Positions 1-7,944 of a DNA stretch of 64,000 bases are shown here, one piece after another. The notes beneath the pieces were generated by a model. That model was not told the DNA's origin. It searched no databases and was given only the letters and a program-made list of their open reading frames with translations. Origin of the DNA: Amycolatopsis granulosa (GTDB lineage Bacteria > Actinomycetota > Actinomycetes > Mycobacteriales > Pseudonocardiaceae); NCBI RefSeq assembly GCF_011758745.1, contig NZ_JAANOV010000001.1:3162001-3226000 (forward strand). The letters run 5' to 3'. The position numbers and the translations under genes are program-made. How positions within the stretch are numbered: position 1 is the first letter of the stretch; every line of letters begins with the position of its first letter.

Positions 1-1
1 G

Positions 2-673
2 GTGTTCCCGGACGCCGGACGGGCGGAGGTGGACGTGCTGCTGGTCCGCCGTCCGGGTGAGCCCGACCCGGAGCCGCTGGTGCGCGACCTGCTCACCGGG
101 ACCGTGCTGCCCCGCCGGATCCTCGTCGGGGAGGACGGTGTGGCGCCGCGCCCCCGCCCGCGCGCCGCCGACCTGCTGCGGCACGAGCTGCCGCTGGGCC
201 GCGGCTACACGCGCAACCGGCTGCTGGAGCGTTCGTCCGCACCGTGGCTGCTGGTGCTCGACGGCGGGATGCGTGCCTCGCGGCGGCTGCTGGAACGCCT
301 CGTCGCCGCCACGGACGGAGCGGACGTCGTGCACTGCCCGGTCGCCGACCCGGTCGAGGGCCTGGTAGGCGCGCTGCCGCCGGAGGGCCGGCGGCTGGCC
401 GAGCTGCCCTACCTGGGCAGCGGGTACCTGGTGCGCCGGGCCGTGCTCGAGTCGTTCGGCGGCTGGACCGACGACCCGCTGGTGGACGGCCTGGAGGACC
501 ACGTCTTCTGGCGCCGGCTGGCGGCCCACGACCGGCCGAGCGGGCTGGTGCAGCAGGTCCTGCTGAGCCGGTTGCGGCCCGACCCGGCGCCGCGCCCGGT
601 GGACCTCGACCCGCACCGCGTCTGGTCGCTGACGCGCATCCTCGCCGGTGCGCCGGCCGCCCCCATCGAGTGA
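2..673 (+). CDS. Glycosyltransferase family 2-like protein, probably partial
   Basis: The frame is open from the window edge. The GTG at position 2 has no visible upstream context, so the real start probably lies outside and only the later part is seen. The 223 visible residues have the look of a GT-A glycosyltransferase: an RNRLLE helix followed by a hydrophobic strand ending LLVLDGG, where family members usually carry DxD, then GSGYLVRRAVLESFGGW and a GLEDHVFWRRL segment resembling the family's ED motif. The DxD itself is not seen, so the donor sugar and activity are uncertain. The next gene is a separate membrane micro-protein 77 nt downstream. The fold assignment is by motif pattern only. 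Confidence 0.5.
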   Translation: MFPDAGRAEVDVLLVRRPGEPDPEPLVRDLLTGTVLPRRILVGEDGVAPRPRPRAADLLRHELPLGRGYTRNRLLERSSAPWLLVLDGGMRASRRLLERLVAATDGADVVHCPVADPVEGLVGALPPEGRRLAELPYLGSGYLVRRAVLESFGGWTDDPLVDGLEDHVFWRRLAAHDRPSGLVQQVLLSRLRPDPAPRPVDLDPHRVWSLTRILAGAPAAPIE

Positions 674-750
674 GATCGGTGTGTCGGGCAACCTCATCCC
701 ACTCTCGCGCGCCTCAAGGAGACAGCATCGGGCACCGGAAGGAGGCGCGG

Positions 751-864
751 ATGTGGCTCCAGATCGGCCTCGTCGGCCTGCTCGGCGTGGTGTTCCTGGT
801 GCGGCTGGTGGTCGTGCTGCGTCACGGCCGCGAGCCGCGCGGGGCGACCAGACCGGACTCGTAG
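751..864 (+). CDS. 37-residue single-pass membrane micro-protein
   Basis: A very short frame starts at ATG 751 behind a strong Shine-Dalgarno (GGAAGGAGG, 737-745) at good spacing. Residues 3-23 form one uninterrupted hydrophobic helix rich in Leu, Val and Gly, broken only by Arg18. A basic tail follows (RHGREPRGATRPDS). This suggests a small inner-membrane protein with a short cytoplasmic tail. Its last 43 nt overlap, tail to tail, the 3' end of the response-regulator gene on the other strand. I do not recognise a family. The ribosome-binding site and clean hydrophobic profile are the only evidence that it is real. Confidence 0.5.
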   Translation: MWLQIGLVGLLGVVFLVRLVVVLRHGREPRGATRPDS

Positions 865-1493
865 GCGAGCACCACCAGCTGGGCGCGGTCGCGCGCGCCG
901 AGCTTCGTCATGATGCGGCTGACGTGCGTGCGCGCGGTGGCCGTGGAGATGACCAGCTGCGCCGCGATTTCGTCGTTGGACAGTCCTCCCGCGACCAGCG
1001 CCAGCACCTCACGTTCGCGGTCGGTGATCTGCGGGACGGCGCCGGTGTCGACACGCCGGTTCTCCGGCCGGGTGACGAACTCGCTGATCAGCCGCCGCGT
1101 GACGGTCGGGGCGAGCAGCGCCTCGCCCGCGGCGATCACCCGTAACGCACGGAGCAGCTCGACCGGTTCGGTGTCCTTGAGCAGGAACCCGCTCGCGCCG
1201 GCGCGCAGCGCCTGGAAGACGTACTCGTCGACGTCGAAGGTGGTCAGGACCAGCACTTTCACCCCGTCGAGGCCGGGGTCGGCGGTGATCTCACGGGTCG
1301 CGGTCAGCCCGTCCACCCCGGGCATCCGGATGTCCATGACCACGACGTCCGGCCGGTGCTCGCGGGCCAGCGCAAGCGCTTGCGCACCGTCGGCCGCCTC
1401 GCCGCAGACCGCGAAGCCGTCCTCGGTCTCCAGCAGCACCCGGAACCCGGCGCGCACCAGCGCCTGGTCGTCGGCGAGCACGACCCGGATCAT
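822..1493 (-). CDS. NarL/LuxR-family two-component response regulator
   Basis: This 223-residue protein has a receiver domain (about 1-120) and a C-terminal LuxR-type helix-turn-helix (about 150-215). The acidic pocket D8-D9 is present, the phospho-acceptor is D54 in VVVMDIRMPG, and the conserved Lys sits in GFLLKDTEP. The HTH starts at ITDREREVLALVAGGLSNDEIA, typical of NarL regulators. It overlaps the upstream histidine kinase gene by 4 nt (ATGA), so the two are translationally coupled and form a cognate pair. The regulated genes cannot be read from the sequence; nothing adjacent is an obvious transporter target. Confidence 0.95.
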   Translation of the reverse strand: MIRVVLADDQALVRAGFRVLLETEDGFAVCGEAADGAQALALAREHRPDVVVMDIRMPGVDGLTATREITADPGLDGVKVLVLTTFDVDEYVFQALRAGASGFLLKDTEPVELLRALRVIAAGEALLAPTVTRRLISEFVTRPENRRVDTGAVPQITDREREVLALVAGGLSNDEIAAQLVISTATARTHVSRIMTKLGARDRAQLVVLAYESGLVAPRGSRP

Positions 1494-2578
1494 CGCTCCT
1501 CCAGCTTCTCCAGCGGGAGTTCCGCGCGGAGCTCGAAGCCGCCGTCCACCACCCGGGCCTCGACCTCACCGCCCAGAGCGGCGGCACGTTCCCGCATGCC
1601 GCGTATCCCGTTGCCGTCGACCGGCGTCGTGGCGCCTCGGCCGTCGTCACGCACGACGAGCGTGACGGAGCCGTCGTGCCGGGCGAAGCGGATGTCGACC
1701 GTGCTGGGCTGGTTGGCGTGCCGGATCACGTTGGTCAGCGATTCCTGCAGGATGCGGTAGGCCGCGCCGTCGACCGGTGCGGGCAGGTCGCCCGGCGAGC
1801 CGTGGACGCGCACGGCGAGACCGGTGGCGCGGGTGTGGTCGAGCAGCTCGTCGAGCTGGTCCAGGCTGGGCGCGGGGCCGAGCCCCTGACCGGAGCGCAG
1901 GACCGTGACGGTGGCGCGCAGGTCGGCCAGCGCGGTGGCACTGGCCTCCTTGATCGCCCGCAGCGCGGCGACGGCCTGGTCGGGCCGCCGATCGGCGACG
2001 TGCACCGCGACCCCGGCCTGGACGTTGATCATGGCGAGGCTGTGCGCGACCACGTCGTGCACCTCGCGGGCGATCCGGAGCCGCTCCTGCTCGGCGAGGC
2101 GGGACTGCCGTTCGGCGGTCTCCTGCGCGGCGGCCCGGGTCGCCGCGACCCGGTTGCGCACGGCGGTACCGATGCCGAGGACGGCGGCCAGCCAGACGAC
2201 GAGCGTGACCCCGGTGGCGAGGTGCCCGGCCAGCGCGGCCACGACGACGACCGACCCGGCGATCCCCGCGACGAGCGGTCCCCGCATCCGGGTCAGCACG
2301 AACAACGCGATGGTCGGCAGCACGATCGCCGGGCCGCCCGGCTGTCCGGAGAGGTAGTACGCGCCGGTCAGGGCCGCGGTGACGGCGAAGACCGGCAACG
2401 GCACCCGCCGCACGGCGACCAGCGGCAACGCGGCGGCGGCGAGCCACAGGTAACCGGCGGCACCCAGCGGGTGGCCCTGGAACCGGCCCGCCCCGGTGGT
2501 CGCCCCCAGCACGAACGCCATCGGGACGAGGGTGAGCACCACGTCCACGAGAGCCGGCCACCGGCGGGGTTCGCGCAC
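1490..2578 (-). CDS. Sensor histidine kinase, HisKA_3 (NarL-partner) type
   Basis: This 362-residue membrane kinase has four to six hydrophobic segments within residues 1-140, with very short loops and no extracellular sensor domain. The dimerisation/phosphoacceptor box is EVHDVVAHSLAMINVQAG, whose first His is the predicted phosphorylated residue. The ATPase part has the N box (ESLTNVIRHA) and a G box (VRDDGRG), followed by GNGIRGMRERAAALGG, typical of HisKA_3 kinases. Its stop overlaps the response-regulator start. Intramembrane-sensing kinases of this shape often respond to cell-envelope stress, but the signal here is unknown. Confidence 0.93.
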   Translation of the reverse strand: MREPRRWPALVDVVLTLVPMAFVLGATTGAGRFQGHPLGAAGYLWLAAAALPLVAVRRVPLPVFAVTAALTGAYYLSGQPGGPAIVLPTIALFVLTRMRGPLVAGIAGSVVVVAALAGHLATGVTLVVWLAAVLGIGTAVRNRVAATRAAAQETAERQSRLAEQERLRIAREVHDVVAHSLAMINVQAGVAVHVADRRPDQAVAALRAIKEASATALADLRATVTVLRSGQGLGPAPSLDQLDELLDHTRATGLAVRVHGSPGDLPAPVDGAAYRILQESLTNVIRHANQPSTVDIRFARHDGSVTLVVRDDGRGATTPVDGNGIRGMRERAAALGGEVEARVVDGGFELRAELPLEKLEER

Positions 2579-2680
2579 GTCCCGAAGCTACGGCAGACGA
2601 CGGCGCGGCGCGTCCGTCGAAAAGCGGCACTTGGATTACGACCACCGCGGTACCGGCGGGCGAGGCTGGGTGCCGGGACC

Positions 2681-3514
2681 TCAGCGCGCGGCGATTTTCT
2701 CGGCCGTCTCGCTGTCCGCGGGGGTGTAGGTGGTCAGCCGGACCTCGGAGTGCCTGCCGAACCACAGGTGGGTGTAGTCGAAGCTGAGCAGGCCGGCTTC
2801 CGGGTGCACGAACACCTTCGTCAGGTTGCGCATCGGCTGCACGTCGTGCTGGTTCCAGACCGCCTCGAACTCGGGGGACTCCTGCCGCAGCCGCTTGACC
2901 AGCGCCTTCCAGCTCGGTTCGGCGATGTGCTCGGCCATCGAGGCGCGGAACTGCGCCACCGTGCGCGGCATGCCGTCCTCCCAGTCCCGCAGCCGCGAAC
3001 GCCACCGCGGGTTCGTGAAGCACAGCAACAGCGAGTTGCGCTCCTCGAAGGGGATGCTGTCCACGTCCATCAGCCAGTCGTAGGTGGCGTTGTAGGCGAG
3101 GATGTCGGTGCGCGCGTTCTGGACCGCGGCGGGGAACGGCTCCAGCTGGTCCAGGATCGCCCTGACCTGGGGCGTGACGACCCCGCACTCCTTCTGGATC
3201 GGCGGTTCCGGCACGCCGGCGAGGGTGTAGAGGTGGCTGCGCTCGTACGGGTCGAGGCGCAGGGTCCGGGCGATCGCGTTCAACACCTGCTCGGAGGCGT
3301 GGATGTCGCGGCCCTGCTCCAGCCACGTGTACCAGGTGACGCCCACCCCGGCGAGCTGGGCGACTTCCTCACGGCGCAGGCCGGGCGTGCGCCGCCGGCC
3401 GCTGGACGGTAGCCCGACCTGCTCGGGCGAGATCCGCTCGCGGCGGCTGCGCAGGAACGACGCGAGTTCACGACGGCGGATCTCCTCGGTGGAGACGGCC
3501 ACAGTGCTGGTCAT
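2681..3514 (-). CDS. XRE-family regulator with MmyB-like ligand-binding domain
   Basis: The ATG at 3514 is preferred because the conserved N-terminus (an RRRELASFLRSRRERISP-type segment) begins shortly after it. A longer frame runs upstream to 3625 but would cover the divergent promoter. Residues about 12-80 form an XRE helix-turn-helix (LRREEVAQLAGVGVTWYTWLEQG); residues about 100-270 match the MmyB-like PAS domain found in many actinobacterial repressors (NARTDILAYNATYDWLM, then a TNPRWR motif). It is divergent from the DHA2 transporter at 3616, and the 101-bp gap carries repeated TACCAGGT palindromes. It is therefore the likely repressor of the exporter and of itself. Confidence 0.9.
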   Translation of the reverse strand: MTSTVAVSTEEIRRRELASFLRSRRERISPEQVGLPSSGRRRTPGLRREEVAQLAGVGVTWYTWLEQGRDIHASEQVLNAIARTLRLDPYERSHLYTLAGVPEPPIQKECGVVTPQVRAILDQLEPFPAAVQNARTDILAYNATYDWLMDVDSIPFEERNSLLLCFTNPRWRSRLRDWEDGMPRTVAQFRASMAEHIAEPSWKALVKRLRQESPEFEAVWNQHDVQPMRNLTKVFVHPEAGLLSFDYTHLWFGRHSEVRLTTYTPADSETAEKIAAR

Positions 3515-3542
3515 GATGCCAGCCTGACACACCCCAGATCCT

Positions 3543-3592
3543 GTTACCAGGTACTTCTGATACCTGGATAACCACACTCTGGTACCAGGTTC
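3543..3592. promoter_or_regulatory. Probable operator cluster of the divergent XRE regulator and MFS gene
   Basis: The gap holds an imperfect inverted repeat, TACCAGGTA (3545-3553) with TACCTGGATA (3561-3570), and a perfect 10-bp palindrome CTGGTACCAG (3579-3588). The core ACCAGGT therefore occurs as two direct copies 38 bp apart plus one inverted copy between them. The arrangement and position between divergent genes suggest binding sites for the XRE protein. That binding is inferred. Confidence 0.6.
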
Positions 3593-3615
3593 CAGCCCGG
3601 TTGATCGTAGTACCC

Positions 3616-5028
3616 ATGACGACAACCCTCGCCCCGGCCGTAACCCGGCCGGCCCTCACCCGCGGCGGCCTGGCCACCGTCCTGCTGGGCGCGGCACTGG
3701 CACCCATCGACCTGTTCATCGTGAACGTCGCCCTGCCCACGATCAACACCGATCTGCACACGACGACCGCCACCCTGGAGTGGATCGTCGCCGGGTACGG
3801 CATCGCCTTCGCCCTGCTGCTCGTCATCGGCGGCCGGCTCGGGGACGCGCTCGGCCACCGCCGCGTGTTCTCCCTCGGCCTGGCCGCGTTCACGCTCACC
3901 TCGCTGATCTGCGGGATCGCGCCGACGGCGGCCGTGCTCGTCGCGGCCCGCGTCGCGCAGGGTGCCGCGGCCGCGCTGATGGTGCCGCAGGTGCTCTCGA
4001 TCATCCAGGCCACCACGACCGGCGAGCAGCGCTCGCGCACGATCGGCTACTACGGCGCCACCGGCGGGATCGCGATGGTCGTCGGCCAGCTGCTCGGCGG
4101 GGTCCTGGTCTCCGCCGACCTGGCGGGCAGCGGCTGGCGGCCGATCTTCCTGGTCAACGTCCCGATCGGACTGGCCGGGCTGGTGCTGGCCCGGCGCCTG
4201 CTGCCGGAGACGCGCGCGCACGACCCGCTCGGCGTGGACGGCCGCGGCACGGCACTGCTCGGACTGACCCTGCTCGCCCTGCTGGTACCCCTGATGGAAG
4301 GCCGCGCGCTGGGCTGGCCGGTGTGGTGCTGGGTCCTGCTCGGCGCGTTCCCGTTCGCCGCGGCCGCGTTCGTGCGCGTCGAACGGCGGTTGGAGGCACG
4401 CGGCGGCACGCCGCTGCTGCCGCCGTCGGTGGTGCGGATGCCGAGCATGCGGCGCGGGCTGACCGTGGCCGTGCCGTTCTTCGTCGGCTTCGGCGGGTTC
4501 CTGTTCGTCTACGCGCTCACGCTCCAGGACGGGTTGCGGCTGGGCCCGCTCGCGTCGGGTCTCGCGCTCACCCCGATGGCCGTCGCGTTCCTGGTGATGT
4601 CGCTGCTCAGCAGCCGGTTGGTGGCGCGCCTGGGTCGCTACGTCATCGTCGTCGGCACGACCGTCCAGGTCGTCGGGCTGCTCGTGCTGATCGCCGCGGT
4701 CCTGGTGTTCTGGCCGCACGTCACCGTCCTCACCCTCGTCCCGGGCATGCTGATCACCGGGGCCGGCCAGGGCCTGACCGGGCCCACCCTGTTCCGGGTC
4801 GTGCTGTCGCGGGTGCCCGCGGAGAGCGCCGGCGCCGGCAGCGGGATGCTCACCACGACGCAGCAGAGCTCGCTCGCGCTCGGCGTGGCGACCCTGGGCA
4901 CGCTGTTCGCCGCGCTGACCGGACCGTTCGGGATGGCGGGCGCGCTGGTGCTGGTCACCGGGCTGCAGGCGATCATGATGGCGGGCATCGCGCTCACCGC
5001 GCGCCGCCTGCCGGACCCACGCGGCTGA
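3616..5028 (+). CDS. DHA2-family (EmrB/QacA-like) MFS drug exporter
   Basis: The start is taken at ATG 3616; an in-frame TTG lies 15 nt upstream but has no ribosome-binding site. The 470-residue product has about 14 hydrophobic segments, the number typical of the DHA2 family. Motif A is visible between helices 2 and 3 (GGRLGDALGHRRVF). The first helix carries the antiporter-type segment APIDLFIVNVALPTI. Such proteins exchange protons for hydrophobic or cationic compounds across the cytoplasmic membrane. It is divergent from an MmyB-like XRE repressor with palindromic sites between them, which suggests substrate-induced export. The substrate is unknown. Confidence 0.92.
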   Translation: MTTTLAPAVTRPALTRGGLATVLLGAALAPIDLFIVNVALPTINTDLHTTTATLEWIVAGYGIAFALLLVIGGRLGDALGHRRVFSLGLAAFTLTSLICGIAPTAAVLVAARVAQGAAAALMVPQVLSIIQATTTGEQRSRTIGYYGATGGIAMVVGQLLGGVLVSADLAGSGWRPIFLVNVPIGLAGLVLARRLLPETRAHDPLGVDGRGTALLGLTLLALLVPLMEGRALGWPVWCWVLLGAFPFAAAAFVRVERRLEARGGTPLLPPSVVRMPSMRRGLTVAVPFFVGFGGFLFVYALTLQDGLRLGPLASGLALTPMAVAFLVMSLLSSRLVARLGRYVIVVGTTVQVVGLLVLIAAVLVFWPHVTVLTLVPGMLITGAGQGLTGPTLFRVVLSRVPAESAGAGSGMLTTTQQSSLALGVATLGTLFAALTGPFGMAGALVLVTGLQAIMMAGIALTARRLPDPRG

Positions 5029-5080
5029 AAAATCCGGGCGGAGCCGTCGGAGAACCACCTCCCCGGACGACGATGGGGTT

Positions 5081-5605
5081 GTGAGCGAACCGCGGGTACG
5101 ACCGGACCCGGCTTTCGCGCTGCTCGAGCTGTACGAGTCGGCGCTGCCGGAGGTGTACGGCTACCTGCTGGCGCGCTGCGGCGACCGGGGCGTGGCCGAG
5201 GAACTCACCTCGGAGACGTTCCTCGGCGCCGTTCGCGCGTGCCGGAGCGCGGGCGCCCCGCCGGTGAGCACCCCGTGGCTCATCGGGGTCGCGCGGCACA
5301 AGCTGGTCGACCACTGGCGGCGCCGGGAACGCGAGGAACGCGGGCTGCGCGTGGTGGGCGACTCCGAACCGGAGTCGGTGGACCCGTGGGACGCCGAACT
5401 GGACGCCCTGCTCGCCCGCGAGGTGCTGGAGTCGCTGGGCGCGCACCACCGGGCTGCACTGACACTCCGGTACCTGGACGGACTGCCGGTGCCGGAGGTC
5501 GCACACGTACTGGGCCGGACGGTGCACGCGACCGAAGCCCTGCTGGTCCGGGCCCGCACCGCGTTCCGGGCCGCCTACCGGGAGAAGGAGGTGCGTGATG
5601 ACTGA
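5081..5605 (+). CDS. ECF-family RNA polymerase sigma factor
   Basis: This 174-residue protein has sigma region 2 (LPEVYGYLLARCGDRGVAEE, then LTSETFLGA and the WLIGVARHKLVDHWRRR segment) and region 4 (LGAHHRAALTLRYLDGLPVP, then an HTH ending ALLVRARTAFRAAY). It starts with GTG 5081. There is no classic anti-sigma gene next door. Instead its end overlaps by 8 nt the VOC-domain gene at 5598, whose short N-terminal segment may take that role. ECF factors paired with VOC or similar proteins are common in actinobacteria, and their signals are mostly unknown. Confidence 0.9.
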   Translation: MSEPRVRPDPAFALLELYESALPEVYGYLLARCGDRGVAEELTSETFLGAVRACRSAGAPPVSTPWLIGVARHKLVDHWRRREREERGLRVVGDSEPESVDPWDAELDALLAREVLESLGAHHRAALTLRYLDGLPVPEVAHVLGRTVHATEALLVRARTAFRAAYREKEVRDD

Positions 5606-6470
5606 TCCCCTCGACGCCCTCCGCGCCCCCGTCCAGCCGGCCGACCCCGACCCGAGGTTCGCCGCCGAGCTGCGCGAACGCCTGCGTCGCGCTGTGTTGA
5701 ACGGAGGAGAGATGACCGGAACGGAAGCACCCGCACGGGCGGAACCGCACTCGCTGACCCCGTATCTCGCCGTGCCGGACGCGCGGCGGGCGCTGGACTT
5801 CTACGTGGAGGTGTTCGGCGCGCAGCGCCGCGGCGACCCGATCGTCATGCCGGACGGCCGGATCGGGCACGCCGAGGTCGCGATCGGTGACAGCGTCCTG
5901 ATGCTCGCCGAGGAGTTCGCGGAGATCGGCCACGTGGCCGCCGCGGGTGGCGCGACGATCCGCATCGAGGTGTCCGATGTGGACGACGTGGTGCGCCGCG
6001 CGGCGGAACGCGGCGCGGAGGTGCTCAACCCGGTCGACGACCGCGGCCACGGCCGGAGCGGCGCGATCCGCGACCCGTTCGGCCAGCGGTGGCTGGTCGC
6101 CCAGGCGCCGGTCCGGGCCAGCGGTACCGACACCGCCCGGCACGGCGAGGCCGTGTACTTCACGTTCCAGGTCCCCGACGACGAGGCCGCGAAGGCGTTC
6201 TACGGCGCGGTGCTCGGCTGGCGGTTCACCCCGGGCAGCGTCGAGGGCGCGTGGGGTTTCGCCGGGCCGGGGCTGGAGGGCGGCCTGTGGGGCGGCCCGG
6301 GACGGCAGGTCGGCTGGAAGCTGATGTACGCCGTGGACGACGTGCCCGCCGCGGCCGAGCGCGTCCGCGCTGCCGGTGGGCGGGTGACCGAAGTGGACCG
6401 GAAGCACTACGGCCTGACCGCCGACTGCGTCGACAACCAGGGCATCGAGTTCTGGCTCTGGCAGCCGTGA
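5598..6470 (+). CDS. Two-domain VOC (glyoxalase-fold) protein coupled to an ECF sigma factor
   Basis: ATG 5598 lies 7 nt after a strong GGAGAAGGAGG and overlaps the sigma-factor stop, so the two genes are translationally coupled. The 290-residue product has three parts. An N-terminal segment of about 38 residues (ALRAPVQPADPDPRFAAELR) is of a kind I recall from ECF-linked actinobacterial proteins. VOC domain 1 (about 45-165) includes LDFYVEVFGAQRRGD and DPFGQRW. VOC domain 2 (about 180-288) includes EAAKAFYGAVLGWRFTPG and NQGIEFWLWQP. VOC folds bind metals or small ligands. The protein could sense a ligand and restrain the sigma factor through the N-terminal segment; that is inference. Confidence 0.82.
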   Translation: MTDPLDALRAPVQPADPDPRFAAELRERLRRAVLNGGEMTGTEAPARAEPHSLTPYLAVPDARRALDFYVEVFGAQRRGDPIVMPDGRIGHAEVAIGDSVLMLAEEFAEIGHVAAAGGATIRIEVSDVDDVVRRAAERGAEVLNPVDDRGHGRSGAIRDPFGQRWLVAQAPVRASGTDTARHGEAVYFTFQVPDDEAAKAFYGAVLGWRFTPGSVEGAWGFAGPGLEGGLWGGPGRQVGWKLMYAVDDVPAAAERVRAAGGRVTEVDRKHYGLTADCVDNQGIEFWLWQP

Positions 6471-6481
6471 GTCAGTGGCGT

Positions 6482-7786
6482 TCAGTGCCGTACGGTGACG
6501 CGGGCGGGGCGCGGGCGGCCGAGACCCACGTAGGACAGTCCCGCGTCGGTGATCACACGCGGATCCAGCAGGTTCCGCGTGTCCACCACCCCGTCGCCCT
6601 GCATCAGGCCGGCCAGGTAGCCCCAGTCCAGCGCGGTGAACTCGGCCCACTCGGTGAGCACGACGATCGCGTCGGCGTCCTTGGCCACCTGGTACGGGTC
6701 GTCGACCACGGTCATGCCGGGCAGGGCCGCCCGCACCGCGGGGTCGTAGGCGGTGACCTCGGCGCCGTGCGCGGCGAGCATCGAGCACACCGACAGGGCG
6801 GGTGAGTCGCGCAGGTCGTTGGTGCCGGCCTTGAACGCCAGGCCCAGCACGCCGATCCGGGCGCCGACGAGACTGCCGCCCACCGCGCCGGCGATCTTCG
6901 CGACGATCCGGTCGCGCTGCGCGATGTTCTCCACGATCGCCGCGGTCAGCAGCGAGAAGTCGAACCCGACCGATTCGGCGACCTGCACCAGCGCGTGCGT
7001 GTCCTTGGGCAGGCAGGAGCCGCCCCAGCCGGGGCCGGGCTTGAGGAACGACCGGCCGATGCGGCGGTCGTGGCCCATGCCCTCGGTGACCGACACGATG
7101 TCGGCGCCGAGCCGGTCGCACAGCTCGGCGATCGCGTTGACGTAGGACAGCTTCATCGCGAGGAAGCAGTTGGCCGCGTACTTGACCAGCTCGGCGCTCG
7201 CCGCGTCGGTGACGACGTTCGGCGCGGACAGGTCGCGGTAGAGGCCGGCGACGCGGCGGGCGGCAGCCTCGTCGTCGGAGCCGACGACGATCCGGTCCGG
7301 GTGCAGGAAATCGGCGACCGCGCTGCCCTCGCGCAGAAACTCGGGGTTGGCGACCACCGGGACGTCGTCGCGGCCGAGCAGGGTGCGGATGCGCTGGGCG
7401 GTGCCGACCGGGACGGTCGACTTGGTGACCACGGCGCACCCGGCGGGCAGGACGTCGGCGATCTCGGCGACGACCGCTTCGACGGCCCGCAGGTCGGCGG
7501 CGCCACCCGCGCCCATCGGGGTCGGCACGCACAGGTAGACCGCGTCCGCGCCGGCGACGGCCGGGCGCGCGCCCACGACGAACCGCAGCCGCCGGGTGGC
7601 CAGACCGCGGGTGACCAGTTCCTCCAGGCCGGGTTCGAGGATGTCGACGCGCCCGGCGGCGAGCCGGGCGACCTTGACGTCGTCCACGTCCACGCAGGTC
7701 ACCTGGTGTCCGAGGGCGGCGAGGCAGGCCCCGGTGGTCAGGCCGACGTATCCGGTGCCGATCACGACGATGCGAGCTCCGCTCAT
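6482..7786 (-). CDS. ugd: UDP-glucose 6-dehydrogenase
   Basis: This 434-residue enzyme oxidises UDP-glucose to UDP-glucuronate with two NAD+ in the cytoplasm. The start is ATG 7786, directly before the Rossmann strand ARIVVIGTGYVGLTTGACLA; the frame runs 144 nt further upstream, but that part has no family resemblance. The substrate-binding and catalytic region shows NPEFLREGSAVADF, then the Lys-containing AELVKYAANCFLAMKLSYVN and GPGWGGSCLPKDT, whose Cys is the catalytic thiol. The C-terminal domain carries GLAFKAGTNDLRDSPAL. UDP-glucuronate feeds extracellular polysaccharide, teichuronic acid or glycosylated metabolites. No glycan cluster is seen next to it, so the end use is open. Confidence 0.95.
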   Translation of the reverse strand: MSGARIVVIGTGYVGLTTGACLAALGHQVTCVDVDDVKVARLAAGRVDILEPGLEELVTRGLATRRLRFVVGARPAVAGADAVYLCVPTPMGAGGAADLRAVEAVVAEIADVLPAGCAVVTKSTVPVGTAQRIRTLLGRDDVPVVANPEFLREGSAVADFLHPDRIVVGSDDEAAARRVAGLYRDLSAPNVVTDAASAELVKYAANCFLAMKLSYVNAIAELCDRLGADIVSVTEGMGHDRRIGRSFLKPGPGWGGSCLPKDTHALVQVAESVGFDFSLLTAAIVENIAQRDRIVAKIAGAVGGSLVGARIGVLGLAFKAGTNDLRDSPALSVCSMLAAHGAEVTAYDPAVRAALPGMTVVDDPYQVAKDADAIVVLTEWAEFTALDWGYLAGLMQGDGVVDTRNLLDPRVITDAGLSYVGLGRPRPARVTVRH

Positions 7787-7944
7787 GAGCCGACGGTGAC
7801 AGCCCGAGTTGACCGCAGTCCTAACAGGAGTCGTCCGCGCCGGATACGGCGCGCGACGGGTGAGGAGGGCCACGCGAGTGCCGCGGCGAACGAGCGTTAA
7901 CCTCGGGGGGCAGAGCAGAGTGGCCGCCACGGAAGGACCTATTC

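Noticed and set aside
1647..3326. Long open frames antisense to the histidine kinase and XRE genes
   Set aside because: They are rich in Arg/Ala/Pro/Gly without domain motifs, a normal by-product of very high GC. The sense-strand genes have clear families.
3544..5058. 504-codon frame antisense to the MFS exporter
   Set aside because: Low-complexity charged translation with no motif, while the other strand encodes a clear transporter.
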